DNA of 14,485 bases from Methylotetracoccus sp. (lineage in GTDB: Bacteria; Pseudomonadota; Gammaproteobacteria; Methylococcales; Methylococcaceae), in assembly GCA_025458755.1 (NCBI GenBank), contig JALORT010000009.1, positions 1 through 14,485 of the forward strand, written 5' to 3'. Positions within the stretch are counted from its first letter, which is position 1; every line of letters starts with the position of its first letter. Made by a program: the position numbers and the translations under genes. The notes under the pieces are model-generated. The model did not search any database. It was not told the DNA's origin and saw nothing but the letters and a program-made list of their open reading frames with translations. This document shows positions 1 through 7,310 of the stretch, piece by piece.

Positions 1-2769
1 GGTCGCCAGCGCATCCTCCACGCCGAGCAGAAGACGAAGCTCAGTGTCGGGTGGCGAGGCGGCACAGATCGCATGCCATTGCTGATGGGCATCCAGGGTC
101 CGGTCGAAGAGGCGGTACAAACTTATAGCGCGGGCGATCAGTTCCGGTGTCGGCTCTTCCACCCAGGTCAGAAAGGACACTCCGGCCCGATCGATCACCG
201 TGTTGCAAATTTGGCTCACCGTAATCTCATAGGCCAAAGGGTGCCCTGCAAGCCTCTCGCCGAAGGAGGTTCGGATCATTAACGGAAAGTAACTTTGATA
301 GAGATCCGCAAAGTCGGTGATGCGCAACACACCGTCCGCTTTCGACAGTAACGACTTCAACGCCAGTTTGGTTCGGGCGAGCAGCACGGTCAGCTCTGGC
401 CGCGTCAGACATTGGCCGGCACGCGCCAGAAGGACGTTGCGGTCGGGAACGTCGGCAGCTCCGCGGTCGAGGAAACCCAGATTAGCCAGCCGCTCCGACA
501 GCGCCAGAAATGTCTCCGGTTCACGACGACAGCGGGCCTGATCTAGCGAGAGACAGAGACTCTGGCTGCGATTATGGGCAAGCACATTGCCACACACCTC
601 CGAGGCCAGCGTCTCCAGCAGCGCATCTCGTTCGATCGGCCCGGCAATCAATCCCTCGGATGCAAGGTGCCCCAAGAGGATCTTCAAGTTGACTTCATGA
701 TCGGATAAGTCAACGCCTGCCGAATTATCGAGCGCATCCATGTTGATGCGCCCACCTTGGAGCGCGTATTCGATCCTTGCCTGCTGGGTCAGGCCGAGAT
801 TGGCCCCCTCCCCTATGACCTTGGCACGCAGTTGTGCTGCGTCGACACGCACTCCATCATTGGTGTGATCCGCGACCTGGTCGTTGGACTCGTCAGCACC
901 CTTGACATACGTCCCGATGCCGCCGAACCACAGCAGATCGACGGGGGCTGTCAGCAACAAACGGATCAATCCATCGCCGTCAATCGTGTCGTAGCGAACC
1001 CGCAGCCAGTCCCGTATTTCCGGCGCGAGAGGGATCCGCTTCGCACTGCGCAGGAAAACTCCGCCGCCGCGGGAGAGCAATGCCCGATCGTAATCCCCCC
1101 AAGTGGACCCCGCAAGATCGAACAGCCGCTGCCGTTCGCGTAACGACCGGTCGCCGTTCGGATCGGGGTCGAGAAAAATGTGGTTCGCGGAAAAAGCACC
1201 AAGTAAGCGGATGTTTCGAGACAGCAACATGCCATTGCCGAATACATCGCCATCCATGCTGCCGATTCCTACGACCGAGATTGCTTCCCGTTCGATGTCC
1301 CGATTCATCTCCCGGAAATGCCGTCTGACGCATTCCCAGGCACCTCGCGCGGTAATGCCGAAGCGCTTGTGGCTGAAACCGCGCGATCCGCCACTGGCAA
1401 ATGCATCACCCAGCCAGAACTCCTGCTGGTCGGCGACTTCATTGGCCAAGTCGGAAAAGCCGGCCGTCCCCTTGTCGGCTGCCACGACCAGATAGGGATC
1501 GGAGGCATCATACGTCAGGACAGAAGGATGGACGCGGCCCGTATCTTTGGGCCCACGATCAGTCACATCGAGCAAAGCGCCGATGAAGCGTCGATATGCC
1601 TGCCGGGCCGCGGCGCGGCGGGCTTCCGGCTCGCGCGGAGGTCTCTTCAAGACGAATCCACCCTTGGCGCCTTGCGGCACAATCAGGGAATTCTTGATCA
1701 TCTGCGTTTGCTGCAGATCAAGGATTTCGCCGCGCAGATCCTCCTGACGATCGGACCATCGGATCCCGCCACGCGCCACTTTGGCTCCGCGCAGGTGGAT
1801 ACCCTCGAAATCGGCGGCATGGACATAGATCTCATAAGCGGGTCTCGGCGCCGCCATGTCGATCACGCCAAAGGAATCAATCTTGAGCGCGAGCGCCGGA
1901 CCAACCTCCCCGCGGCGGCGATAGAAATTAGTTCGCAGCGTCGCATCGATCAGGTTGAACAGGTGGCGCAATGTACGGTCGTCGCCGACTTCAGTGACGG
2001 CGTTCAACGCATCGGACAACGCCGCGCGCAGCGGCTCCAGCAGACTTTCTTCCCGCTGGCGAAGGTCGGAGGACCCTCGCGCTGGATCGAAACGCGCCTC
2101 GAAATATCGAAACAGCAGCCGCGCTGTCGGCGGATTATTCAGCAGTGCCTGCTCGACCAACCGGCGCCGCAGCAGACCTCCGAGTTGATTCGCGTAGTTG
2201 CAGTAAGCCCTCAGAATGTCCACATCCGGCCAGCTCAGGTCACCGGCGATCACTAGCCCATTCAGCGCATCGTTCGCCGCGCGTCCGCTCAGCACCGCCT
2301 GTAAGGTCTCAATCAGCCGAACCCGAGCGTGCCGAGGCGTCAGCGCCGCACCGCCTCTCGACTCAACATCGAAGAGCCGAAGGTACACGGCACCGCCGTC
2401 GAAAGCGGTAACAAACTGAACCTGATCCAGGACTCTAAGTCCGCAATGCCTAATCAGCGGAATGCATTCGTCCAAGGGACGTTCACACCGGCTTATCCAC
2501 CGGAGGCAATCTCGATGCCCGCCTCTAAGTTCATGGCGAAGATCCAGAAGATCGGCGTGGCCGGAGCTCAATGTTTCGATATTCAGACAATCGCGAACCG
2601 CGGCCGCAGGCCCGACACGCACCCGGTAGTCCGAACCGAAGCGGCTCAAGAAAGGCGTCAGTAACCGCCTGCTGCGATCTGCGCCGACACAGCGCAGCAA
2701 CAACCGCTCGAACCGGGCATCCCAGTCCGCGCCGTTGCTCTCGCTCCCCGGCAGGGAAAATCCAGTCAA
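1..2769 (-). CDS. NAD-specific glutamate dehydrogenase, large-subunit family, N-terminally short; 3' end off the left edge
   Basis: Predicted to deaminate glutamate oxidatively to 2-oxoglutarate and ammonia with NAD+ in the cytoplasm. The frame is open for 923 codons from TTG 2769 to the edge. Family landmarks are ARGGIRWSDRQED (from about residue 330), PQGAKGGF with Lys369 in the substrate-binding region, DPYLVVAADKGTAGFSDLAN (around 425-444) and the Rossmann segment VVGIGSMDGDVFGNGMLLS (about 500-518). The protein begins just before the segment resembling W..L...YR..V.P..A..D...E.L of the ~1600-residue class, so the upstream ACT-type regulatory region of that class is absent. The start is uncertain: an in-frame TGA lies at 2779-2781, and TTG 2769 is the first plausible start after it, preceded by AGAGGA. 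It follows the RsbW-like gene by 82 bases on the same strand. An estimated 150-200 C-terminal residues are missing. Family assignment is firm; the start is not. Confidence 0.9.
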   Translation of the reverse strand, partial: MTGFSLPGSESNGADWDARFERLLLRCVGADRSRRLLTPFLSRFGSDYRVRVGPAAAVRDCLNIETLSSGHADLLDLRHELRGGHRDCLRWISRCERPLDECIPLIRHCGLRVLDQVQFVTAFDGGAVYLRLFDVESRGGAALTPRHARVRLIETLQAVLSGRAANDALNGLVIAGDLSWPDVDILRAYCNYANQLGGLLRRRLVEQALLNNPPTARLLFRYFEARFDPARGSSDLRQREESLLEPLRAALSDALNAVTEVGDDRTLRHLFNLIDATLRTNFYRRRGEVGPALALKIDSFGVIDMAAPRPAYEIYVHAADFEGIHLRGAKVARGGIRWSDRQEDLRGEILDLQQTQMIKNSLIVPQGAKGGFVLKRPPREPEARRAAARQAYRRFIGALLDVTDRGPKDTGRVHPSVLTYDASDPYLVVAADKGTAGFSDLANEVADQQEFWLGDAFASGGSRGFSHKRFGITARGAWECVRRHFREMNRDIEREAISVVGIGSMDGDVFGNGMLLSRNIRLLGAFSANHIFLDPDPNGDRSLRERQRLFDLAGSTWGDYDRALLSRGGGVFLRSAKRIPLAPEIRDWLRVRYDTIDGDGLIRLLLTAPVDLLWFGGIGTYVKGADESNDQVADHTNDGVRVDAAQLRAKVIGEGANLGLTQQARIEYALQGGRINMDALDNSAGVDLSDHEVNLKILLGHLASEGLIAGPIERDALLETLASEVCGNVLAHNRSQSLCLSLDQARCRREPETFLALSERLANLGFLDRGAADVPDRNVLLARAGQCLTRPELTVLLARTKLALKSLLSKADGVLRITDFADLYQSYFPLMIRTSFGERLAGHPLAYEITVSQICNTVIDRAGVSFLTWVEEPTPELIARAISLYRLFDRTLDAHQQWHAICAASPPDTELRLLLGVEDALAT

Positions 2770-2851
2770 CTCTTCCTCTCAAGGCTCCAAAGACCAGATC
2801 ATGAATGGGTGTGGAACTCCCATTACGACCAAACACCGGCCAAAGAGCCCA

Positions 2852-3277
2852 TCAGCCCAACTTCTTTTTCAGCTCGAGAACGTTCCCTGACGGCGTTTTC
2901 CGGTAGGACACCGAATCCATCAGAGCGCGAATCAGAAAAATCCCCCGCCCACTTTCTTCCAGCGCTGCAGGATCACGTTCGGCCAACTCATCCAGCACGA
3001 ATCCCTGCCCGCTGTCGTGAACCCGGATGGAGAGAACTTCGCCCTCGATGTCGATACGGACCCGCAACATGTCGGGAGAACTCAACGGCGATCCATGTTG
3101 AATGGCATTCATCACCGCCTCGGTCAACACGACATTCAGATCGAACGCGAGTGCCTCGCGGTCTCCGGAATAAGCCTCGAGGCTCCGGGCCAGGCATTCC
3201 GCGATGCTCCCGACGAGCGCCAGGTACTCGGTCCGACTGGGAACCACGATGTCAACGGCGACGCTGTTTGTCCCCAT
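2852..3277 (-). CDS. RsbW/SpoIIAB-type anti-sigma factor, HATPase serine kinase
   Basis: A 141-residue soluble protein of the GHKL ATPase fold used in partner switching. Proteins of this family bind a sigma factor or other target, and phosphorylate a STAS-domain antagonist on serine to stay free to do so. The N-box is LTEAVMNAIQHG (residues 51-62, Asn58 for Mg-ATP), followed by HDSGQGF (87-93) and ESGRGIFLIRAL (108-119), the two glycine boxes of the ATP lid. Length is typical of RsbW. The start ATG lies 11 bases after the stop of the STAS gene, with AGGCGAG upstream, so the two are almost certainly co-transcribed and probably translationally coupled. The natural partner is therefore the STAS protein. 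The regulated target cannot be read from the sequence, as no sigma factor is nearby; the glutamate dehydrogenase gene follows on the same strand. Confidence 0.9.
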   Translation of the reverse strand: MGTNSVAVDIVVPSRTEYLALVGSIAECLARSLEAYSGDREALAFDLNVVLTEAVMNAIQHGSPLSSPDMLRVRIDIEGEVLSIRVHDSGQGFVLDELAERDPAALEESGRGIFLIRALMDSVSYRKTPSGNVLELKKKLG

Positions 3278-3288
3278 TCGGTACTCGC

Positions 3289-3624
3289 CTACTGCTGAAT
3301 CGAAACCTCGTCGAGATGATTCACCATCTCGAAAACATGATGCAGCCGGGTCAGTTCGAACATGGATTGCACTCGCGGCTGCACACCCACTAACAACAGC
3401 CGCGCCTGACGCAAATTGGCGTTCTTGTAACCGGCCAGCAGCGCGCCGAGGCCCGAGCTGTCGATGAATCGCACCTGACTGAGATCCACTGCAAGCGATG
3501 CGACATTCTTTTCCAGAAGCTCTAACAAAACGCTTTTCAGCTCTCCTGAGTTATGGGCATCAACCCGTTCCTCGAGAACCCGTAGAACGGTCCACTGCTC
3601 GCCACGCTCGACTTCGACGTTCAT
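3289..3624 (-). CDS. STAS-domain anti-anti-sigma factor (SpoIIAA/RsbV-like)
   Basis: A 111-residue single STAS domain. Proteins of this type bind the RsbW-like kinase when unphosphorylated and so release its target; phosphorylation on a conserved serine ends the interaction. The phosphoacceptor motif is visible as VRFIDSSGLGALL (residues 51-63, Ser56/Ser57), preceded by the strand SLAVDLSQ. The C-terminal part RLHHVFEMVNHLDEV matches the closing helix and strand of the family. The start ATG at 3624 has a weak purine-rich AGAAGAA upstream. It is the first gene of the STAS-RsbW pair. A PP2C phosphatase, which normally resets the switch, is not present in the window and would have to be encoded elsewhere. 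Functional class is secure; the signal it responds to is unknown. Confidence 0.92.
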   Translation of the reverse strand: MNVEVERGEQWTVLRVLEERVDAHNSGELKSVLLELLEKNVASLAVDLSQVRFIDSSGLGALLAGYKNANLRQARLLLVGVQPRVQSMFELTRLHHVFEMVNHLDEVSIQQ

Positions 3625-3721
3625 GCTTATTCTTCTACCCTTTGGCCTTGTTACGCTGATGGTTTGACTTCATCGCCCGAAAGTTCAACCGATCCTCAGG
3701 ACATCAAGTTATCCTCTCGCC

Positions 3722-3742
3722 CCGGGGAACCTGTTTCCCCGG
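3722..3742. repeat. Inverted repeat with 8-base arms between the STAS and cyclotransferase genes
   Basis: CCGGGGAA and TTCCCCGG form perfect 8-base arms around a 5-base spacer, about 85 bases past the stop of the gamma-glutamylcyclotransferase-like gene and about 100 bases upstream of the STAS start. The minus-strand RNA would fold into a strong GC hairpin. No U-tract follows on either strand, so it does not look like a standard intrinsic terminator. It may be a structured leader for the STAS operon, a 3' stabilising hairpin, or neutral. Apart from this, the 202-base gap 3625-3826 holds nothing I recognise. Confidence 0.4.
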
Positions 3743-3826
3743 CTTTGCACCGGTCCGTGTCAGGCCGCCGCGTTCCTCAGCCACCCATGTGGAAGGACCG
3801 TCGGAGACTCTGTTCGGGACGTTGTG

Positions 3827-4267
3827 TCATGAGGCATCCGCTTGACGGTCAGCGATCGTCACCATTCTTCGACAACGCCGCAAATAAGCCTTGAGCGCTG
3901 TACTCTGGAACTGTCGAAGGGACCAGCGACCCGGTTGCAGTAACCGGTAATATCGCGGCGGAATCACGTAGACCTGAGCTGGCACGACCCTGTCCGGTGC
4001 AATGACGACCCGAAGGGTCTGCCGCCGGTAAAAGTTATCCTCGAAACGATCCAGCCGCGTTAAGGCGAGCCCATCCACGCCGCAATACAACATCCCCTCG
4101 GTGGCTGCGCCCGAACGACGGCGAAGTCCCGGGTAGCTCCGCCGCTTTAACCGGTAGCGGGCATAGCCCTCCAAACGGGCGGGTCGACTCGCGAGATAAC
4201 GCCGGGTCACGGCATGCATGACCGCGGGTATCTGCAGCGACCCATAGGCAAACACAACACTGATCAT
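3827..4267 (-). CDS. Gamma-glutamylcyclotransferase (AIG2/GGCT-like) family protein
   Basis: A 146-residue protein with the fold signature of the AIG2/GGCT superfamily, whose members release 5-oxoproline from gamma-glutamyl amines or dipeptides. The N-terminal FAYGSL (residues 6-11) is the substrate-cradling YGSL loop. LDRFEDNFYRR (72-82) carries the catalytic-type glutamate, Glu76. The segment ARLEGYARYRL matches the conserved stretch in which the 'gamma-glutamyl' cradle continues. The C-terminal third is Arg-rich. The true substrate cannot be told from sequence, because the superfamily includes toxin-detoxifying, glutathione-degrading and unknown-function members. No convincing Shine-Dalgarno lies before ATG 4267. 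It appears to be a single gene, separated by about 200 bases from the STAS operon downstream. Confidence 0.85.
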   Translation of the reverse strand: MISVVFAYGSLQIPAVMHAVTRRYLASRPARLEGYARYRLKRRSYPGLRRRSGAATEGMLYCGVDGLALTRLDRFEDNFYRRQTLRVVIAPDRVVPAQVYVIPPRYYRLLQPGRWSLRQFQSTALKAYLRRCRRMVTIADRQADAS

Positions 4268-4662
4268 TCGGTGGATGGTAGTCTGGCGTCAGCTTTCAGG
4301 CAACTTAACTTCACTGACGCGGCGCTCGCGAAGTCTTCGCAGCAAGGCTGCCGATGCCTCGCCCCGCAAATCGCCCGGCGCAACTGTCGGACGAGTGGTC
4401 GGAAGAAGATTGCTGAACCCAATGGTTCCGGGCACGTGCGTCTGGTTTCGACGGACCCGGCGCGCAGATGAACGACCGACCGAAACATGGCCCGATCACG
4501 CGGACAGCACGATTTGTCACCGAATCCCGCAAGCCCGGACGCTCCCCTTGCCGCGATGGCAGACGCCTTGTTTTCGTCATGCCGCCTCGGCGGATTCGCC
4601 ATGCCCGCCGTCGATGATCGACTCGAAAACGTTTGCTCATCACGCCCGTTGGCAATACCCTG
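4268..4662. other. Gene-poor intergenic stretch
   Basis: No open frame on either strand here resembles a protein family; the frames are Arg/Ser/Cys-rich, as expected of GC-rich shadow frames. I see no tRNA or repeat array. Small inverted repeats are present: GCGAAG-T-CTTCGC (4328-4340), CCGCC-TC-GGCGG (4582-4593) and GTCGAT-G-ATCGAC (4610-4622). The last lies about 40 bases before the candidate promoter of the membrane-protein gene. None of these can be assigned a function. Confidence 0.5.
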
Positions 4663-4690
4663 TTGCCGACCCGAAACTCGGGCCTACACT
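4663..4690 (+). promoter_or_regulatory. Candidate sigma-70 promoter of the PuuD-like gene
   Basis: TTGCCG (4663-4668) and TACACT (4685-4690), each matching the consensus at four of six positions, are 16 bases apart. They sit 33 bases upstream of the chosen ATG at 4723. The spacer contains the inverted repeat CCCGA-AAC-TCGGG (4670-4682), which could be an operator or chance. The prediction rests only on hexamer similarity and position. Confidence 0.35.
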
Positions 4691-4722
4691 CGGATCATTT
4701 TAAGCATCGGGAGAAAAAAGCT

Positions 4723-5346
4723 ATGCGATTCGTTATGTTGAAGTTGATCAACGGCCTAGCCCCGTTGGGCCTGGATAGACTTGAGCGCGCTCTGATTTTC
4801 GGGGTGGTGCTGGTGCTGGCACTCGCCTTCGCCAGCGGCAGCATTCAATTGTCGCGGGACTGGTTGACATTCCTGTTTCGATGGATGCACGTGCTGTCCG
4901 GTGTGATGTGGATCGGCCTGCTGTGGTATTTCAACTTTGTGCAGATTCCCTCGATGCCGAAGATCCCCGACGAGCAGAAACCCGCCATCGGCAAAGTGAT
5001 CGCACCGACTGCTCTGTTCTGGTTCCGCTGGGCCGCACTGGCCACCGTCGTGACCGGACTCGTGCTGGGCGGTTTGAACGGCTACATCATCGAAGCACTG
5101 CTGCTGGGCTACCTGAAGAGCGGGCCGACCCTGTACATTGGGATCGGCATGTGGCTGGGTCTGATCATGGCTTTCAACGTCTGGAACATCATCTGGCCGA
5201 ATCAGCAGAAGGTGCTCGGCCTAGTGCCGGCGGAAGATGATGAAAAGAAAGCCGCGGCGCGCATCGCCATGCTGGCCAGCCGCTTCAATACGATGTTCTC
5301 GATCCCCATGCTGTATTTCATGGTAGCTGCACAAAACCTCGCATGA
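4723..5346 (+). CDS. Membrane protein resembling the PuuD urate hydroxylase membrane domain
   Basis: A 207-residue integral membrane protein. Hydrophobic segments lie at about residues 23-40, 47-72, 96-122, 136-160 and 188-204. LFRWMHVLSGVMWIGLLWYF (residues 51-70), with His56 in a transmembrane setting, and the later FNVWNIIWPNQQKVLG resemble the membrane domain of PuuD-type urate hydroxylases. The classical PuuD carries a C-terminal cytochrome c domain with CxxCH. None is present here, so this is a stand-alone membrane domain and urate oxidation should not be assumed. An earlier in-frame ATG at 4633 would add 30 unrelated hydrophilic residues. ATG 4723 is preferred because CGGGAGA lies about 8 bases before it and a candidate promoter is just upstream. 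The gene is single, with gene-poor DNA on both sides. Confidence 0.8.
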   Translation: MRFVMLKLINGLAPLGLDRLERALIFGVVLVLALAFASGSIQLSRDWLTFLFRWMHVLSGVMWIGLLWYFNFVQIPSMPKIPDEQKPAIGKVIAPTALFWFRWAALATVVTGLVLGGLNGYIIEALLLGYLKSGPTLYIGIGMWLGLIMAFNVWNIIWPNQQKVLGLVPAEDDEKKAAARIAMLASRFNTMFSIPMLYFMVAAQNLA

Positions 5347-5831
5347 GGCAGGTTGTTGGCAGACCCGGCCTGAGTCAATCAGTCCGCCGTAGGGGACGCG
5401 GGCTTTACCATCGGGCGAACGCGTGAGACGTTCGCCGACTTAAGGTTTTTCGTCAGGAGAAGGTCGGCACCGAAACGCCGATGATCCGCCATCTGCATCA
5501 CAGCGGGCGGGTCATCGGCTCGGGCGCAGGGGTGTTCGCAAGTTTTATCGGCTAACCGACTCCAGCAATGAACACGAACGACCCGCGGATGCGGGATTGA
5601 CGAGGATGGATCGGCTGATTTCGCGTGGGCCACGAACAGCGGGATCGGGTCGGTTGACGGATTCGGCGCTGCCGCAGAACGTGGGCCCACACCACGCGCA
5701 ACTCGGCAGCTCTCTGATGCCGCCCATCGCAGCCCGATCCCCGTGTCAGAGAAGTTACCTCCCTCGGGAGTCGCTCGCAGGGTTTAATCGGATAAGAACC
5801 CGGGCGGGTGTGCATCCCGCAGGGTGGGTGC
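5347..5831. other. Gene-poor intergenic stretch between the PuuD-like gene and rho
   Basis: The plus-strand membrane-protein gene and the minus-strand rho gene converge here across 485 bases. No frame has a recognisable family, motif or convincing ribosome binding site. The only structure I can support is the hairpin at 5414-5436 described separately. There is no U-tract hairpin directly after rho. Confidence 0.5.
5414..5450 (+). terminator. Possible intrinsic terminator after the PuuD-like gene
   Basis: GGCGAACG (5414-5421) and CGTTCGCC (5429-5436) form a perfect 8-base stem with a 7-base loop. A run of five T follows at 5446-5450. The T run starts nine bases after the stem, further than in a typical intrinsic terminator, and the hairpin lies 68 bases past the stop codon, so the call is tentative. 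Confidence 0.35.
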
Positions 5832-7088
5832 TCAGCGCTTCATCATTTCGAAAAACTCGGCGTTGGTCTTCGTGTCCTTCAGTTTGCCGAGGATGAACTC
5901 ACTGGCGGACATCTCGTCCATCGGCTGCAAAATCTTCCGCAGAATCCAGCATTTTTGCAGTTCATCCGCTGGAACCAGGTACTCCTCCCGGCGTGTGCCC
6001 GACCGATTGATGTTGATGGCAGGGTAGATCCGCTTTTCGGCGATTTTGCGGTCCAGGTGCAGCTCCATATTGCCGGTGCCCTTGAACTCTTCGTAGATCA
6101 CTTCATCCATTCGGGAACCGGTATCGACCAGCGCGGTGGCGATGATCGTCAGGCTGCCGCCCTCTTCGATATTCCGGGCCGCACCAAAAAATCGCTTCGG
6201 TCGTTCCAACGCATTAGCGTCGACGCCACCGGTCAGCACCTTACCGGAGGGCGGAATCACGGTGTTGTGCGCCCGCGCTAACCGGGTGATGGAATCCAGT
6301 AGAATGACGACGTCACGTTTATGTTCGACCAGTCGCTTGGCTTTTTCGATGACCATTTCCGCGACTTGGACGTGACGGGCCGGCGGTTCGTCGAAGGTAC
6401 TGGAGACGACTTCACCCTTAACGCTGCGCTGCATCTCGGTGACTTCTTCAGGCCGCTCGTCGATCAGCAGCACGATGAGGTAACACTCCGGGTTCTTCTC
6501 CGCGATCGAGTGTGCGAGATTCTGCAAAATCATCGTCTTTCCGGCTTTCGGCGGCGAGACGATGAGCCCGCGCTGGCCCTTGCCGATCGGCGCGATGAGG
6601 TCGATGACGCGCGCGGTCAGATCCTCAGTCGTCCCGTTGCCCAGTTCGAGCACGAACCGATCGACCGGGAACAGCGGCGTCAAATTAGAAAACAGCACCT
6701 TGTGCTTGGCGTTCTCCGGCGGCTCGTAGTTGATCTGTTCAACCTTGAGCATCGCGAAGTAGCGTTCACTATCCTTCGGCGGGCGTATCTTCCCCGAAAT
6801 CGTGTCGCCCGTTCTCAGACTGAAGCGCCGAATCTGACTGGGTGAGACATAGATGTCGTCCGGCCCCGCCAGGTAGGACATGTCGGCCGAACGCAGGAAG
6901 CCGAAGCCATCCTGAAGAATCTCCAGAACGCCATCGCCGTAAATATCCTCTCCATTTTTGGCCAACTTCTTCAGCATCGAGAAGATAAGGTCTTGCTTGC
7001 GGGTGCGGGCCACCCCTTCGATGTCCATCGACTCGGCGAGTTCGATGAGTTCGGCAACGGGCTTGCGCTTGAGGTCGGTCAGATTCAT
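5832..7088 (-). CDS. rho: Transcription termination factor Rho
   Basis: The hexameric RNA-dependent ATPase/helicase that ends transcription at Rho-dependent sites. The 418-residue product is close to the 419 residues of the E. coli protein and aligns almost without gaps. The N-terminal RNA-binding domain shows [20 protein letters not shown] (about 61-80). The ATPase core has Walker A SPPKAGKT, the [14 protein letters not shown] segment, Walker [18 protein letters not shown], the Q-loop [12 protein letters not shown] and RSGTRREE containing the arginine finger. It ends FFEMMKR. ATG 7088 gives the canonical [10 protein letters not shown] start. The frame stays open upstream to an ATG at 7175, but those 29 residues are low-complexity and not part of the family. 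There is no visible Shine-Dalgarno before 7088. It lies downstream of trxA on the same strand, a conserved gammaproteobacterial arrangement. Confidence 0.98.
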   Translation of the reverse strand: MNLTDLKRKPVAELIELAESMDIEGVARTRKQDLIFSMLKKLAKNGEDIYGDGVLEILQDGFGFLRSADMSYLAGPDDIYVSPSQIRRFSLRTGDTISGKIRPPKDSERYFAMLKVEQINYEPPENAKHKVLFSNLTPLFPVDRFVLELGNGTTEDLTARVIDLIAPIGKGQRGLIVSPPKAGKTMILQNLAHSIAEKNPECYLIVLLIDERPEEVTEMQRSVKGEVVSSTFDEPPARHVQVAEMVIEKAKRLVEHKRDVVILLDSITRLARAHNTVIPPSGKVLTGGVDANALERPKRFFGAARNIEEGGSLTIIATALVDTGSRMDEVIYEEFKGTGNMELHLDRKIAEKRIYPAININRSGTRREEYLVPADELQKCWILRKILQPMDEMSASEFILGKLKDTKTNAEFFEMMKR

Positions 7089-7310
7089 AGCGGTAGTGAC
7101 TGTGTAGACGGAGAACGGTGCGCGATTCGCGGATCGGGAGGAGCTGACAGAGAGCCCCGGGGACGGGGCATACACAGGGGAGGTTCCGCGCCGAGGCGGA
7201 ATCGGAGACGTCCGTATCGTTGACGCTACGCTATCACAAGCGACCGGTTCCGTCCAGTCGCGCAGCGGGCGGCGGGCCTTGAGTACTTTCGATGCCGTGC
7301 CGGTAAAGCG
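7089..7310 (-). promoter_or_regulatory. C-rich leader of rho, possible Rho autoregulatory site
   Basis: The 222 bases between trxA and rho contain no gene. By hand count, the last ~117 bases before the rho ATG have about 52 C and 26 G on the coding strand. They include runs such as AACCTCCCC, GTCCCC and AGCTCCTCCC. A C-rich, G-poor stretch is the known character of Rho utilisation (rut) sites, and E. coli rho is autoregulated by attenuation in its leader. Function here is inferred. No confident promoter hexamers could be assigned. Confidence 0.4.

Noticed and set aside
1318..2256. 312-codon plus-strand frame
   Set aside because: It is antisense to the intact glutamate dehydrogenase frame, which carries clear catalytic motifs over the same bases.
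2531..2836. Minus-strand frame starting at GTG 2836 as a possible frameshifted N-terminus of the dehydrogenase
   Set aside because: Its product shows no resemblance to the family, while the neighbouring frame carries the family-like sequence from 2769 onward.
4289..4435. Minus-strand 48-codon frame from a GTG, ending 21 bases before the cyclotransferase-like start
   Set aside because: Its product looks more protein-like than other frames nearby, but it has no ribosome binding site, no ATG, weak third-position GC bias and no recognised family.
4443..4455. TGGTTTCGACGGA resembling the start of a tmRNA motif
   Set aside because: No tRNA-like acceptor or T-arm partner and no tag reading frame nearby.
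4264..4602. Minus-strand 112-codon frame whose stop overlaps the cyclotransferase ATG as ATGA
   Set aside because: The overlap looks operon-like, but the product is rich in Arg, Cys and Ser with no motif, typical of a shadow frame in GC-rich DNA.
5379..5690. Minus-strand 103-codon frame downstream of rho
   Set aside because: No family resemblance, no ribosome binding site and composition of a chance frame.
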